59,405 nucleotides of DNA, from contig NZ_JACJKA010000022.1 in assembly GCF_016900355.1 (NCBI RefSeq), positions 1-59,405 on the forward strand, in the 5' to 3' direction. Below are positions 1-9,942 of the stretch, piece by piece (within the stretch, counting starts at the first letter, position 1; each line of letters opens with the position of its first letter). This stretch comes from Bacteroides mediterraneensis (GTDB lineage: Bacteria; Bacteroidota; Bacteroidia; Bacteroidales; Bacteroidaceae). The notes under the pieces are model-generated. The model did not search any database. It was not told the origin of the DNA and saw only the letters and a program-made list of their open reading frames with translations. The translations under genes were made by a program, and so were the position numbers.

Positions 1-107
<107 letters not shown>

Positions 108-114
108 TTAGATA

Positions 115-149
115 GAGCCTCGAGGCATAACTGCTTCGGGGCTTTTTTT
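115..149 (+). terminator. rRNA operon terminator
   Basis: AGCCTCGAGGC pairs with GCTTCGGGGCT (two G-U pairs) around a 6-base loop and is followed by a run of seven T. It lies just after the 5S gene and ends the rRNA transcript. The stretch from 150 to 221 shows nothing recognisable. Confidence 0.9.
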
Positions 150-221
150 GCCCTGACGAGGACCGGAAATCAACCAATTGTCGCTGTGAATAGGGCGAAA
201 TGTGGAAAACTTTACATTCCA

Positions 222-253
222 TTTGCCGTTGCGCTTGCCTTTCTATATCTTTG
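222..253 (+). promoter_or_regulatory. Bacteroidetes-type promoter for the fucosidase gene
   Basis: TTTG at 222-225 and TAtcTTTG at 246-253 are 20 bases apart, an excellent match to the Bacteroidetes -33/-7 promoter. Transcription would begin near 260, about 38 bases before the ATG chosen for the fucosidase. Confidence 0.75.
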
Positions 254-297
254 GGAGGTTGAATCTTAATTATGTATTCTTTTAATTGAGCGCAGAT

Positions 298-1623
298 ATG
301 GAAACACACATCTTTCATTATTTTAAAACAATCTGCCTTGGGGGATTATTGGGCATGTCCGCCTTGTCTGTTCAGGCTGAAAATAAGTATGTTCCTTCGC
401 CGGAGAATTTGCAGGCGCGGAAGGAGTTTCAAGATAATCGGTTTGGTATCTTCTTGCATTGGGGTATTTACAGTATGTTCGGGCAAGGAGAATGGTATAT
501 GAATAATGATAATATTGATTGCCATGAATACGCCAAGGTGGCATCAGGATTTTATCCTTCCCGTTTTAATGCGCACGAGTGGGTATCGGTTATCAAGGCT
601 TCCGGAGCTAAATATATTTGCATTACCTCCCGTCATCATGACGGATTTTCCATGTTTGATACTCAATATTCGGATTACGACATCGTAGATGCCACTCCAT
701 TCAAGCGAGACATCATCAAGGAGCTGGCAGAGGAATGTCGGAAACAGGGAATCAAGTTGCATTTGTATTATTCACATCTGGACTGGACGCGTGAAGACTA
801 TTATCCTTTAGGAAAGACCGGACATGGTACCGGCCGTACTTCGCATGGGGAATGGGCTACCTACTATGAGTTCATGAATCATCAGCTGACGGAGTTGCTG
901 ACCAATTATGGCCCGATTGGAGCAATCTGGTTTGACGGTATGTGGGACCAGCCGGACGGGTTCGACTGGAAATTGGAGGAACAGTATGCGTTGATTCATA
1001 AGTTGCAGCCAGCTTGCCTGATTGGGAACAATCATCATAAGGCTCCTTATCCGGGAGAAGATTTCCAGATGTTTGAACGGGATCTTCCAGGTGAGAATAA
1101 AGCGGGATTTTCGGGAGAGTCTGTGGTAGGAAAATTGCCGTTGGAAACCTGTGAAACCATGAACGGTATGTGGGGATATCGGATAAAAGACCAGAATTAT
1201 AAATCGGTGACTGAATTGGTTCGTCTGCTGGTGCGTGCAGCCGGGAAAGGAGCCAATCTGCTGATGAACATCGGTCCTCAACCCAATGGGGAACTTCCGG
1301 CAGTGGCAGTCGAACGTCTGAAAGGAATCGGCAAGTGGATGTCGGAAAACGGAGAAACCATTTATGGTACTACAGCTGGAAATGTGATGACTGCTTCATG
1401 GGGTACAACAACCCGGAAGGGAAACATGCTTTACGTGCATTTGCTGGCTGATCAGATGCCTCAGTTTGTGACGTTACCTCTGACGGAGAAAATCGTTTCT
1501 TCTACGGTCTTTCACACGGGCGAGAAAGTGAAATGGGAAAAAATCCAGGGAGGTATCGTGTTGCATACCCAAAATTTGCAGCCTTCTGTAGATTGTATTA
1601 TCGCGTTGAAATTAAAGGAATAA
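298..1623 (+). CDS. alpha-L-fucosidase, GH29, secreted
   Basis: Glycoside hydrolase that removes L-fucose from glycans, such as host mucin or milk oligosaccharides. The 441-residue protein has a signal peptide (hydrophobic segment ending near SVQA), then GH29 motifs: FGIFLHWGIYS, SRHHDGFSMFD, LYYSHLDW, the IWFDGMW segment whose Asp is the expected nucleophile, and the conserved GANLLMNIGP. The frame extends upstream to a TTG at 286, but the ATG at 298 starts a standard signal peptide and suits the promoter at 222-253. The protein probably works in the periplasm or at the cell surface. No susC/susD pair lies beside it, so it is not part of a visible polysaccharide utilisation locus. Exact linkage specificity cannot be read from the sequence. 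Confidence 0.93.
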   Translation: METHIFHYFKTICLGGLLGMSALSVQAENKYVPSPENLQARKEFQDNRFGIFLHWGIYSMFGQGEWYMNNDNIDCHEYAKVASGFYPSRFNAHEWVSVIKASGAKYICITSRHHDGFSMFDTQYSDYDIVDATPFKRDIIKELAEECRKQGIKLHLYYSHLDWTREDYYPLGKTGHGTGRTSHGEWATYYEFMNHQLTELLTNYGPIGAIWFDGMWDQPDGFDWKLEEQYALIHKLQPACLIGNNHHKAPYPGEDFQMFERDLPGENKAGFSGESVVGKLPLETCETMNGMWGYRIKDQNYKSVTELVRLLVRAAGKGANLLMNIGPQPNGELPAVAVERLKGIGKWMSENGETIYGTTAGNVMTASWGTTTRKGNMLYVHLLADQMPQFVTLPLTEKIVSSTVFHTGEKVKWEKIQGGIVLHTQNLQPSVDCIIALKLKE

Positions 1624-1655
1624 TTATATTTGCATTAAGAAATAAATAGAACAAT

Positions 1656-2828
1656 ATGGTGATAAAAACAATTTTAGATACTGATTTATATAAGTTTACT
1701 ACTTCATACGCTTATATTAAGTTGTTTCCCTACGCAATGGGAACTTTTACGTTTAAGGATAGAGACGATACGGAATATACAGAAGGTTTTCTGGAGGCAC
1801 TGAAGAATGAGATCCATAACTTGGAAATGGTTCGACTGTCTCCGGATGAACAGGAATACATGACTACTCATTGTCGTTTTTTGCCAGGAGTGTATTGGGA
1901 GTGGCTTTCTTCTTTCCGGTTCGATTCGAAGAAGATAGAGGTGTGGCTGGATGAGCATCATCATCTTCAAATGTCCGTTACGGACTATTTATATAAGGTA
2001 ACATTGTATGAGGTTCCTTTATTGGCCATTGTTTCTGAAATCAAGAATCAGTTTCAGAATCATATTCCGGATAAGAAAGTCATTCTGGACCGACTAGCAG
2101 GAAAGGTGGAATTATCGAATATGCATCGGATGCCTTTCTCTGAATTCGGTACACGCCGTCGTTTTTCGTTCGATGTGCATCAGATGGTGGTGGAATATCT
2201 GAAAGACCATGCCCAATATTGTACGGGAACTTCCAATTGTTACCTGGCTATGAAGTATAATATGCGTCCGATGGGTACCCATCCGCATGAGTGGTTTATG
2301 TTTCATGGGGCACAGTTCGGATATAAACATGCCAATTATATGGCCTTGGAAAACTGGGTGAATGTATATGACGGGGATTTGGGCACCGCCTTGTCGGATA
2401 CCTATACTTCGGATGCATTCCTGAGCAACTTCAGCCGGAAGCAGGCGAAATTGTTTGACGGCGTACGTTGCGACTCGGGTAATGAGTATGAATTTATTGA
2501 CCGTCTGATAGCCCGATACAAGGAGCTGGGGATTGACCCGACTACCAAAACTATTATTTTCAGTAATGCACTCGACTTTGAAAAAGCTCTGAAGATATTC
2601 CAGTATTGCCAGGGAAAGATACGGTGTTCCTTCGGAATCGGTACGAACCTGACCAATGATACAGGTTATCAGCCTTCTAACATTGTCATGAAGCTGTCAC
2701 GCTGTAAAATGAGCCCGAACCAGGAGTGGCGTGAATGTGTGAAATTGTCGGACGATATGGGCAAACACATGGGAAGCATGACTGAAGTAGAAGCGTGTCT
2801 GCATGAGCTTCGTTTGCTTTCAGAATGA
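1656..2828 (+). CDS. pncB: nicotinate phosphoribosyltransferase
   Basis: Converts nicotinate, PRPP and ATP to nicotinate mononucleotide, the entry step of NAD salvage (Preiss-Handler pathway), in the cytoplasm. The 390-residue length is normal for the bacterial family. The N-terminus LDTDLYKFTTSYAYIKLFP and the segments SEFGTRRRFSFD, GTSNCYLAMKYN and FSNALDF are typical PncB sequences. It begins 32 bases after the fucosidase stop. A -7-like TAtaTTTG at 1625-1632 could give it a separate promoter, though no -33 box is clear. It is functionally unrelated to the fucosidase. Confidence 0.95.
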   Translation: MVIKTILDTDLYKFTTSYAYIKLFPYAMGTFTFKDRDDTEYTEGFLEALKNEIHNLEMVRLSPDEQEYMTTHCRFLPGVYWEWLSSFRFDSKKIEVWLDEHHHLQMSVTDYLYKVTLYEVPLLAIVSEIKNQFQNHIPDKKVILDRLAGKVELSNMHRMPFSEFGTRRRFSFDVHQMVVEYLKDHAQYCTGTSNCYLAMKYNMRPMGTHPHEWFMFHGAQFGYKHANYMALENWVNVYDGDLGTALSDTYTSDAFLSNFSRKQAKLFDGVRCDSGNEYEFIDRLIARYKELGIDPTTKTIIFSNALDFEKALKIFQYCQGKIRCSFGIGTNLTNDTGYQPSNIVMKLSRCKMSPNQEWRECVKLSDDMGKHMGSMTEVEACLHELRLLSE

Positions 2829-2897
2829 TAGATTTATATTCAGTTGCATGTGTTTGTGTAAAATTGTTGTTTAATGTTTGAAAAAACTTTCTTTTTA

Positions 2898-2928
2898 TTT
2901 TCTTGTTTCAAAATATTGTATACCTTTG
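2898..2928 (+). promoter_or_regulatory. promoter of the leu operon
   Basis: TAccTTTG at 2921-2928 is a consensus Bacteroidetes -7 box. The -33 region is only a weak TTTT at 2898-2901 (spacing 19). Transcription would start about 30 bases before the leader peptide ATG at 2966, as expected for an attenuated operon. Confidence 0.65.
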
Positions 2929-2965
2929 CAGCTACAAAAAAGAAACGAGTAAAAAGAATCAATAA

Positions 2966-3052
2966 ATGAATATTCTGTTTTTACATATTTTGCTATGTGG
3001 TTTGATTAATCTGCTGGAAAGCCCGGTGGGAAGTGAGTCGCGTGCATATTGA
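2966..3052 (+). CDS. leuL: leu operon leader peptide
   Basis: A 28-codon reading frame that is too short for usual gene calling. It contains seven Leu and three Ile codons, with Leu codons of four kinds (CTG, TTA, TTG, CTA), clustered in the first 17 codons. It lies between the leu promoter and an intrinsic terminator, and its 3' part overlaps the antiterminator strand (3027-3037). This is the classical arrangement of ribosome-mediated attenuation: stalling at Leu or Ile codons when charged tRNA is scarce would free the antiterminator. The Ile codons fit an operon that also carries a probable citramalate synthase. The symbol is given by analogy with enteric leuL. Confidence 0.8.
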   Translation: MNILFLHILLCGLINLLESPVGSESRAY

Positions 3053-3110
3053 TGTAAAAACAATATCATATAAAGCCTTTCTCACTTCCCAGTGCGAAAG
3101 GCTTTTTTTT
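3027..3110 (+). promoter_or_regulatory. leu attenuator: antiterminator and terminator
   Basis: Two exclusive structures are visible. The terminator at 3072-3110 is a long stem (AAAGCCTTTC with GAAAGGCTTT, an inner CACT/AGTG helix and a TCCC loop) followed by eight T. The antiterminator pairs TGGGAAGTGAG at 3027-3037 with CTCACTTCCCA at 3081-3091, 11 perfect base pairs that would break the terminator stem. The upstream strand lies inside the leader peptide frame, so ribosome position can decide which structure forms. Structures were assigned by eye; no free energies were computed. Confidence 0.85.
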
Positions 3111-3140
3111 AGGATTATAAGGAAATAAAACAAGAATATT

Positions 3141-4637
3141 ATGAGTGACAGATTATTTATTTTTGATACTACGCTCCGTGACGGGGAGCAGGTACCGGGA
3201 TGTCAGTTAAATACCGTAGAAAAAATTCAGGTGGCTAAACAGCTTGAAACGTTGGGGGTGGATGTGATTGAAGCCGGATTCCCAATCTCAAGTCCGGGCG
3301 ATTTCAATTCAGTCATTGAAATTTCAAAAGCAGTGACTTGGCCAACCATTTGCGCACTGACACGTGCCGTACAGAAAGACATCGACGTGGCTGCCGAGGC
3401 GTTGCAGTATGCCAAACACAAACGTATTCATACGGGTATAGGTACATCTGATTCGCATATCAAATATAAATTCAATTCTACTCGTGAGGAAATCATCGAA
3501 CGGGCTGTCAATGCGGTGAAATATGCCAAACGTTACGTGGAAGATGTAGAGTTTTATGCCGAAGATGCCGGACGTACGGAGAATGAATACCTTGCGCGTG
3601 TGGTAGAAGCCGTTATCAAAGCGGGAGCCACAGTGGTAAACATTCCGGATACGACCGGTTATTGCTTGCCGGATGAATATGGCGCAAAAATCAAATACCT
3701 GATGGAACATGTGGATGGAATTGACAAAGCCATCATTTCTACTCACTGCCACAATGACCTGGGTATGGCGACTGCCAATACCGTCAGTGGCGTATTGAAT
3801 GGAGCCCGTCAGGTGGAAGTGACCATCAACGGTATCGGAGAACGTGCCGGTAACACCTCTTTGGAAGAGGTTGCCATGATTCTTCGCTGTCATCATGACA
3901 TTCATATCGATACAAATATCAACACACAGAAAATCTATCCTACCAGCCGCATGGTTTCCAGCTTAATGAACATGCCGGTACAGCCCAATAAAGCTATCGT
4001 AGGACGTAATGCATTTGCTCATTCTTCCGGTATTCATCAGGATGGAGTCTTGAAGAATGCACAGACTTATGAAATCATCGACCCGAAAGATGTAGGTATC
4101 GATGACAATGCCATCGTATTGACGGCACGTAGCGGACGTGCGGCTTTGAAACATCGTCTGCATGTGTTGGGCGTAGAAATGACGCAGGAAAAATTGGACA
4201 AGGTATACGAAGACTTCCTGAAACTGGCTGATAAGAAGAAAGACATTACGGATGATGATATTCTGGTATTGGCTGGTGCCGACCGCAATGTGAACCATCA
4301 TATCAAACTGGAATACTTGCAGGTAACCAGTGGAGTTGGAGTACGTTCTGTAGCCAGTCTGGGATTGAACATCAGTGGAGAGCATTTTGAAGCAGCCGCT
4401 ACAGGTAATGGTCCGGTGGATGCTGCCATCAAGGCCGTAAAACAGATTATCAAGCGTCAGATGACCTTGAAGGAATTTACTATTCAGGCTATCAGCAAAG
4501 GTAGTGATGATGTAGGTAAAGTACACATGCAGGTGGAATACGACGGACAGATGTACTATGGTTTCGGAGCCAACACCGACATCATTGCAGCTTCAGTAGA
4601 AGCATATATCGATTGTATCAACAAATTCAGAAAATAA
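3141..4637 (+). CDS. leuA: 2-isopropylmalate synthase
   Basis: Condenses acetyl-CoA with 2-oxoisovalerate to 2-isopropylmalate, the first committed step of leucine synthesis. The 498-residue protein has the metal-site motif [12 protein letters not shown], the [14 protein letters not shown] motif, GIGERAGN, the GIHQDG segment and a C-terminal LeuA allosteric domain (from about residue 370) where leucine normally binds for feedback inhibition. It is the first gene of the operon after the attenuator, and leuC follows after 15 bases. The other DRE-TIM synthase at 6678 is clearly different in sequence, so this one is the better leuA candidate. Confidence 0.95.
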   Translation: MSDRLFIFDTTLRDGEQVPGCQLNTVEKIQVAKQLETLGVDVIEAGFPISSPGDFNSVIEISKAVTWPTICALTRAVQKDIDVAAEALQYAKHKRIHTGIGTSDSHIKYKFNSTREEIIERAVNAVKYAKRYVEDVEFYAEDAGRTENEYLARVVEAVIKAGATVVNIPDTTGYCLPDEYGAKIKYLMEHVDGIDKAIISTHCHNDLGMATANTVSGVLNGARQVEVTINGIGERAGNTSLEEVAMILRCHHDIHIDTNINTQKIYPTSRMVSSLMNMPVQPNKAIVGRNAFAHSSGIHQDGVLKNAQTYEIIDPKDVGIDDNAIVLTARSGRAALKHRLHVLGVEMTQEKLDKVYEDFLKLADKKKDITDDDILVLAGADRNVNHHIKLEYLQVTSGVGVRSVASLGLNISGEHFEAAATGNGPVDAAIKAVKQIIKRQMTLKEFTIQAISKGSDDVGKVHMQVEYDGQMYYGFGANTDIIAASVEAYIDCINKFRK

Positions 4638-4652
4638 ATTAAACGAGATTTT

Positions 4653-6050
4653 ATGGCTAATACATTATTCGATAAGATATGGGATGCACATGTGGTGCAG
4701 AAGGTAGAAGATGGACCTACCCAATTGTATATAGACCGTCTGTACTGTCATGAGGTGACGAGTCCACAGGCTTTTGCCGGGATGCGTGCCCGTGGATTGA
4801 AATGTTTCCGTCCAGAACGCATCTATTGTATGCCGGACCACAATACGCCGACGCACGACCAGGACAAACCGATTGAAGATCCGGTATCCAAAGCACAGGT
4901 AGATGCTTTGGCCAAGAATGCAGCCGATTTCGGTTTGACATATTTTGGAATGATGAACAAGAAAAACGGTATCATTCATGTGGTAGGTCCGGAACGCGGA
5001 TTGACTCTTCCGGGTATGACCATTGTATGTGGTGACTCACATACTTCTACTCACGGAGCGATGGGAGCGGTTGCTTTCGGAATCGGTACCAGTGAGGTGG
5101 AAATGGTGATGGCTTCACAGTGTATCCTTCAGGCTCGTCCGAAAACTATGCGTATCACGATTGACGGTAAGCTGGGAAAAGGTGTGACAGCCAAGGACGT
5201 GGCTTTGTATATGATGTCGAAGATGACCACCAGCGGTGCGACCGGTTATTTTGTGGAATATGCCGGTGAAGCGATCCGCAGCTTGACAATGGAAGGTCGT
5301 CTCACCCTGTGTAATTTGTCTATTGAAATGGGTGCCCGTGGAGGAATGATTGCGCCGGATGAAGTGACTTTTGAATACATTAAAGGTCGCGAATATGCTC
5401 CGAAAGGAAAGGATTGGGATAAGGCATTGGCTTACTGGAAGACGCTGAAGAGCGATGAGGATGCCGTGTTCGACAAGGAAGTACGTTTTGATGCCGCAGA
5501 TATTCAGCCGATGATTACTTACGGTACCAATCCGGGTATGGGTATGGCCATTACCGCACACATCCCGACCACGGAAGGTATGAGTGAGGTGGAAAAAGGT
5601 TCCTTTGAGAAATCCTTGCATTATATGGGCTTCCAGCCGGGCGAAAGTCTGCTGGGTAAGAAAGTAGACTATGTGTTCTTGGGAGCTTGTACCAACGGAC
5701 GTATTGAGGACTTCCGAGCCTTCGCTTCTATCGTGAAAGGACGCAAGAAAGCTGACCATATCACCGCATGGTTGGTGCCGGGTTCTTGGAGGGTGGATGA
5801 ACAGATTCGTCAGGAAGGACTGGATAAAATTCTGGAAGAAGCAGGTTTTGAAATCCGTCAGCCGGGCTGTAGTGCTTGTCTGGCCATGAATGACGATAAG
5901 ATTCCGGCAGGCAAGTATTCCGTATCTACCAGCAACCGTAATTTTGAAGGTCGTCAAGGACCAGGTTCCCGTACGTTGCTGGCCAGCCCGTTGACTGCGG
6001 CAGCCGCTGCCGTAACTGGTGTAATTACAGATCCGAGAACATTAATGTAA
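4653..6050 (+). CDS. leuC: 3-isopropylmalate dehydratase, large subunit
   Basis: Large subunit of isopropylmalate isomerase, which interconverts 2- and 3-isopropylmalate with LeuD using a [4Fe-4S] cluster. The 465-residue protein shows the aconitase-family segments [23 protein letters not shown] and [10 protein letters not shown], and the cluster cysteines in [13 protein letters not shown] and the GCSACLAMN segment near the C-terminus. The length is normal. It sits in the leu operon and leuD follows after three bases. Confidence 0.97.
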   Translation: MANTLFDKIWDAHVVQKVEDGPTQLYIDRLYCHEVTSPQAFAGMRARGLKCFRPERIYCMPDHNTPTHDQDKPIEDPVSKAQVDALAKNAADFGLTYFGMMNKKNGIIHVVGPERGLTLPGMTIVCGDSHTSTHGAMGAVAFGIGTSEVEMVMASQCILQARPKTMRITIDGKLGKGVTAKDVALYMMSKMTTSGATGYFVEYAGEAIRSLTMEGRLTLCNLSIEMGARGGMIAPDEVTFEYIKGREYAPKGKDWDKALAYWKTLKSDEDAVFDKEVRFDAADIQPMITYGTNPGMGMAITAHIPTTEGMSEVEKGSFEKSLHYMGFQPGESLLGKKVDYVFLGACTNGRIEDFRAFASIVKGRKKADHITAWLVPGSWRVDEQIRQEGLDKILEEAGFEIRQPGCSACLAMNDDKIPAGKYSVSTSNRNFEGRQGPGSRTLLASPLTAAAAAVTGVITDPRTLM

Positions 6051-6053
6051 AAA

Positions 6054-6659
6054 ATGAGTGTCATGAAACAGAAATTCAATATCATAACAAGTACTTGTAT
6101 TCCTTTGCCTTTGGAAAATGTGGATACAGACCAGATTATCCCGGCACGTTTTCTGAAAGCTACAACCCGTGATGAAAAGTTTTTTGGAGACAATTTGTTC
6201 CGCGACTGGCGTTACAATCCGGATGGTTCGTTGAACAAGGATTTTGTGTTGAACGATCCGAAGTACAGCGGACAGATTCTGGTGGCTGGAAAAAACTTCG
6301 GAAGTGGTTCCAGCCGTGAACATGCGGCGTGGGCGATTGCCGGTTATGGTTTCAGAGTAGTGGTGTCCAGCTTTTTTGCCGATATTCATAAGAACAATGA
6401 ATTGAACAACTTCGTACTTCCGGTAGTGGTAAGTGAAGGATTTCTGAAGGAACTGTTTGATTCAATCTATGCCGACCCTAAAACAGAAGTCGAAGTAAAT
6501 CTGCCGGAACAGACCATTACCAATAAAGCTACAGGAAAGTCTGAGAAGTTTGAAATCAATGCCTATAAGAAACATTGTCTGATGAACGGATTGGACGACA
6601 TTGATTTCTTAGTAGAAAACAAAGATAAAATTGAAGCCTTCGAGAAGGCACGTAGCTAA
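6054..6659 (+). CDS. leuD: 3-isopropylmalate dehydratase, small subunit
   Basis: Small subunit of isopropylmalate isomerase, acting with LeuC. The 201-residue protein carries the swivel-domain motifs VDTDQIIPARFLK and GKNFGSGSSREHA, which bind substrate. Two start codons are close together (6054 and 6063); the first lies three bases after the leuC stop and is kept, but the second is equally possible. Confidence 0.96.
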   Translation: MSVMKQKFNIITSTCIPLPLENVDTDQIIPARFLKATTRDEKFFGDNLFRDWRYNPDGSLNKDFVLNDPKYSGQILVAGKNFGSGSSREHAAWAIAGYGFRVVVSSFFADIHKNNELNNFVLPVVVSEGFLKELFDSIYADPKTEVEVNLPEQTITNKATGKSEKFEINAYKKHCLMNGLDDIDFLVENKDKIEAFEKARS

Positions 6660-6677
6660 CCGATAGAATAATTGATT

Positions 6678-8210
6678 ATGGATAATCATCCGAGAATAGA
6701 AATAATGGACACTACGTTGCGCGACGGGGAGCAGACCAGTGGCGTATCGTTCGTGCCTCATGAGAAATTGATGATAGCCCGTCTGCTGCTGGAAGATTTG
6801 AAAGTAGACCGGATAGAGGTGGCTTCTGCCCGTGTGTCGGATGGTGAATTCAACGCAGTGAAAATGATTTGCGACTGGGCGGCACGCCGTGGTCTGTTGC
6901 AGCGAGTGGAAGTGCTGGGTTTTGTCGATGGAACGGTGTCGGTAGACTGGATTCACCAGGCAGGATGTCGGGTCATTAATCTGTTGGCAAAAGGTTCGGA
7001 GAAGCATTGCCGCTATCAGTTGAAGAAGACGCTTCCGGAGCATCTGGAGGATATCCGTAAGGTAGTGGATTATGCCTTGACGAAGGATATGGATGTCAAT
7101 CTGTATCTGGAGGACTGGAGCAACGGAATCAAAGATACTCCAGAGTATGTATTTGGCTTGGTCGACGGGTTGAAAGACAGTGGCATCAAGCGCTTCATGC
7201 TGCCGGATACATTGGGTATTCTCAATCCGTTGCAGGTAATTGAATACATGCGTAAGATGAAGAAGCGTTATCCAGACCTGCATTTCGATTTTCATGCCCA
7301 TAATGATTACGATTTGGCTGTGAGCAATGTATTGGCAGCTGTGCTGAGTGGGGTGAAAGGATTGCATACCACCATCAACGGATTGGGAGAACGGGCTGGA
7401 AACGCCCCTTTAGCCAGTGTGCAGGCTATTCTGAAGGATCATTTCCACGCCATAACGCGTATTGATGAGAGTCGGTTGAACGATGTAAGCCGTGTGGTAG
7501 AGTCCTATTCCGGTGTCACGATTCCGGCTAACAAACCGATTGTAGGAGAGAGCGTGTTTACGCAAGTGGCAGGGGTTCACGCCGATGGAGACAACAAAAA
7601 CAAGTTGTACTTCAATGACCTGCTTCCAGAGCGTTTCGGCCGTGTGCGGGAATATGCCTTGGGGAAGAATTCCGGTAAAGCCAATATCCGCAAGAACTTG
7701 GAAAGTCTGGGCCTGGAACTGGATGAGGAGTCCATGAAGAAGGTTACCCAGCGTATCATTGAATTGGGAGACCGAAAAGAACAAGTCACTCCGGAAGATT
7801 TGCCATATATCATCAGTGATGTGCTCAAGCACGACGGGATACAGAACAAGGTGAAATTGCTCAGCTATTTTGTGACCTTGGCTCAAGGACTGAAACCGAT
7901 GGCTACGCTGAGCATTGAAATCGACGGTAAGACCTACCAGGAGAGCTCCTCCGGTGACGGACAGTATGATGCCTTCGTGCGTGCCTTGCGTAAGATTTAC
8001 AAAGGTACCCTGGGCCGTAAGTTCCCGATGTTGGTGAATTATGCAGTCACCATTCCGCCAGGCGGGCGCACCGATGCCTTCGTGCAGACCGTGATTACGT
8101 GGAATTATGAGGATAAGGAATTCCGTACCCGCGGATTTGATGCCGACCAGACAGAAGCAGCCATCAAAGCGACCATCAAAATGTTGAATATGATAGAAGA
8201 TTTAAATTAA
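6678..8210 (+). CDS. cimA: citramalate synthase or second 2-isopropylmalate synthase
   Basis: DRE-TIM metallolyase family enzyme of 510 residues. N-terminal motifs are [29 protein letters not shown] and NGLGERAGNAPLAS, followed by a C-terminal allosteric domain. Sequence choices around the active site and the more distant relation to the leuA next door favour (R)-citramalate synthase, which makes citramalate from pyruvate and acetyl-CoA for threonine-independent isoleucine synthesis; LeuC, LeuD and LeuB then act on the C5 intermediates. This would explain the Ile codons in the leader peptide. The frame extends to a TTG at 6672, but the ATG at 6678 is preferred. A second isopropylmalate synthase remains possible. 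Confidence 0.75.
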   Translation: MDNHPRIEIMDTTLRDGEQTSGVSFVPHEKLMIARLLLEDLKVDRIEVASARVSDGEFNAVKMICDWAARRGLLQRVEVLGFVDGTVSVDWIHQAGCRVINLLAKGSEKHCRYQLKKTLPEHLEDIRKVVDYALTKDMDVNLYLEDWSNGIKDTPEYVFGLVDGLKDSGIKRFMLPDTLGILNPLQVIEYMRKMKKRYPDLHFDFHAHNDYDLAVSNVLAAVLSGVKGLHTTINGLGERAGNAPLASVQAILKDHFHAITRIDESRLNDVSRVVESYSGVTIPANKPIVGESVFTQVAGVHADGDNKNKLYFNDLLPERFGRVREYALGKNSGKANIRKNLESLGLELDEESMKKVTQRIIELGDRKEQVTPEDLPYIISDVLKHDGIQNKVKLLSYFVTLAQGLKPMATLSIEIDGKTYQESSSGDGQYDAFVRALRKIYKGTLGRKFPMLVNYAVTIPPGGRTDAFVQTVITWNYEDKEFRTRGFDADQTEAAIKATIKMLNMIEDLN

Positions 8211-8222
8211 ACGTATCTAATT

Positions 8223-9284
8223 ATGGACTTTAAAATAGCAGTATTAGCCGGTGACGGGATCGGACCGGAAATCTCCGTACAGGGAGTAGATGTAATGACA
8301 GCCGTTTGTGAAAAATTCGGTCATAAAGTAACTTATAAATATGCGCTTTGCGGAGCTCACGCCATTGATGAAGTGGGTGATCCGTTTCCGGAAGAAACGT
8401 ATCAGATTTGCAAGAATGCTGATGCGGTGTTATTCTCGGCTGTAGGTGATCCGAAATTTGACAATGACCCGACGGCTAAGGTACGTCCGGAACAAGGATT
8501 GCTGGCCATGCGTAAGAAATTGGGACTTTTTGCCAACATTCGTCCGGTACAAACTTTCAAGTGCTTGGTTCACAAATCTCCGTTGAAAGCAGAATTGGTA
8601 GATGGAGCGGATTTCCTCTGCATCCGTGAATTGACAGGTGGTATGTATTTTGGTGAAAAATACCAGGACAACGACAAGGCATACGATACGAACATGTACA
8701 CTCGTCCGGAAATTGAACGTATTTTGAAGGTCGGTTTTGAATATGCCATGAAGCGTCGGAAACACCTGACGGTAGTAGATAAGGCTAATGTGTTGGCTTC
8801 TTCCCGTTTGTGGCGTCAGATTGCCCAGGAAATGGCTCCTAAGTATCCGGAAGTAACGACCGACTATATGTTTGTAGACAATGCAGCCATGAAGATGATT
8901 CAGGAACCGAAGTTCTTTGATGTCATGGTGACGGAAAATACATTTGGGGATATCCTGACCGATGAGGGTTCTGTCATCAGTGGTTCTATGGGATTGCTCC
9001 CTTCTGCTTCTACCGGTGAAAGCACTCCGGTATTCGAGCCGATTCATGGTTCATGGCCACAGGCTAAGGGCTTGAACATCGCCAACCCGTTGGCACAGAT
9101 TCTGTCAGTAGCCATGTTGTTTGAATATTTCGACTGCAAGGAAGAAGGTGCACTGATTCGTCGGGCAGTAGATGCTTCACTGGATGCCAACGTGCGCACT
9201 CCGGAAATACAGGTAGAAGGAGGTGCTAAATACGGTACGAAAGAAGTCGGTGCCTGGATTGTAGATTACATCAAGAAAGCTTGA
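8223..9284 (+). CDS. leuB: 3-isopropylmalate dehydrogenase
   Basis: NAD-dependent oxidative decarboxylation of 3-isopropylmalate to 2-oxoisocaproate. The 353-residue protein begins with the nucleotide-fold motif [11 protein letters not shown] and has the family signature around [20 protein letters not shown] and EPIHGSWP. It is the last gene of the operon, 12 bases after the previous gene. The same enzyme can process the citramalate-derived intermediate for isoleucine. Confidence 0.97.
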   Translation: MDFKIAVLAGDGIGPEISVQGVDVMTAVCEKFGHKVTYKYALCGAHAIDEVGDPFPEETYQICKNADAVLFSAVGDPKFDNDPTAKVRPEQGLLAMRKKLGLFANIRPVQTFKCLVHKSPLKAELVDGADFLCIRELTGGMYFGEKYQDNDKAYDTNMYTRPEIERILKVGFEYAMKRRKHLTVVDKANVLASSRLWRQIAQEMAPKYPEVTTDYMFVDNAAMKMIQEPKFFDVMVTENTFGDILTDEGSVISGSMGLLPSASTGESTPVFEPIHGSWPQAKGLNIANPLAQILSVAMLFEYFDCKEEGALIRRAVDASLDANVRTPEIQVEGGAKYGTKEVGAWIVDYIKKA

Positions 9285-9309
9285 TTCGAGATTGAGTCTG
9301 AAAAATAGG

Positions 9310-9346
9310 AAGAGGGATTTCTTTTGCGAGAAGTCCCTCTTTTTTG
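9310..9346. terminator. terminator after leuB, shared with msrA
   Basis: AGAGGGATTTCT pairs with AGAAGTCCCTCT (one G-U pair) and is followed by six T on the plus strand. On the minus strand the stem is preceded by the end of msrA and followed by a short T-rich stretch, so it may end both convergent transcripts. Confidence 0.85.
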
Positions 9347-9832
9347 TCAAAATTTCTTGACCCGGATGTGGCAATAAGGCTCACCGCCTGTCTTGTCATA
9401 ATAATGCTGGTGATATTCTTCTGCGGGCCAAAAGGTAGTGGCCGGTGTCAGTTTGGTGTTCACCTCATATCCTTTGTCTCTCAGAATCTGAATGACCTTT
9501 TCTGCCTCCTGTTTCTGTTCATCGTTCAGGTAGAAAATTTCACTGCGGTATTGCGGGCCGATATCCGGACCTTGTCCGTCGGTTTGTGCCGGGTCGTGTA
9601 TTTCAAAAAAGAGTTTGCACAAATCTGTATAGGTGGTCTGTTCGGCATCATATTCCACAAGCACGGCTTCTGCATGTCCGGTGGTGTGGGCTTTTACTTC
9701 CGGGTAAGTGGGATTCTCTTTGTGTCCTCCTATATATCCTGCGGTAGTACGTATTACTCCTGTTGCACGTTCCATCTGGTGTTGTACGCCCCAGAAGCAA
9801 CCGCAGGCAAAAATCGCTTTTTCTGTTTTCAT
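9347..9832 (-). CDS. msrA: peptide methionine sulfoxide reductase A
   Basis: Reduces (S)-methionine sulfoxide in proteins or free methionine, an oxidative-damage repair enzyme. The 161-residue protein has the catalytic motif GCFWG (Cys12) near the N-terminus, then TTAGYIGG, HAEAVLVEYD, FFEIHDPAQTDGQG and EEYHQHYY, all typical of MsrA. No MsrB domain is fused. A -7-like TAagTTTG is visible on the minus strand at 9862-9869. It is convergent with the leu operon. Confidence 0.96.
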   Translation of the reverse strand: MKTEKAIFACGCFWGVQHQMERATGVIRTTAGYIGGHKENPTYPEVKAHTTGHAEAVLVEYDAEQTTYTDLCKLFFEIHDPAQTDGQGPDIGPQYRSEIFYLNDEQKQEAEKVIQILRDKGYEVNTKLTPATTFWPAEEYHQHYYDKTGGEPYCHIRVKKF

Positions 9833-9942
9833 GATTTTCGGGTTTTATATAAATGATTGTTCAAACTTACAAAAAAATATTGTAATACCTCTTTGTTCGG
9901 TTTAGAAATGCTACCTTCGCTGTAGAATCAAAGAAAAAGAAA

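Noticed and set aside
286..297. TTG start for the fucosidase
   Set aside because: It adds four residues before the signal peptide; the ATG at 298 is a better start.
9344..9856. 170-residue plus-strand open frame
   Set aside because: Antisense shadow of msrA, which has all catalytic motifs.
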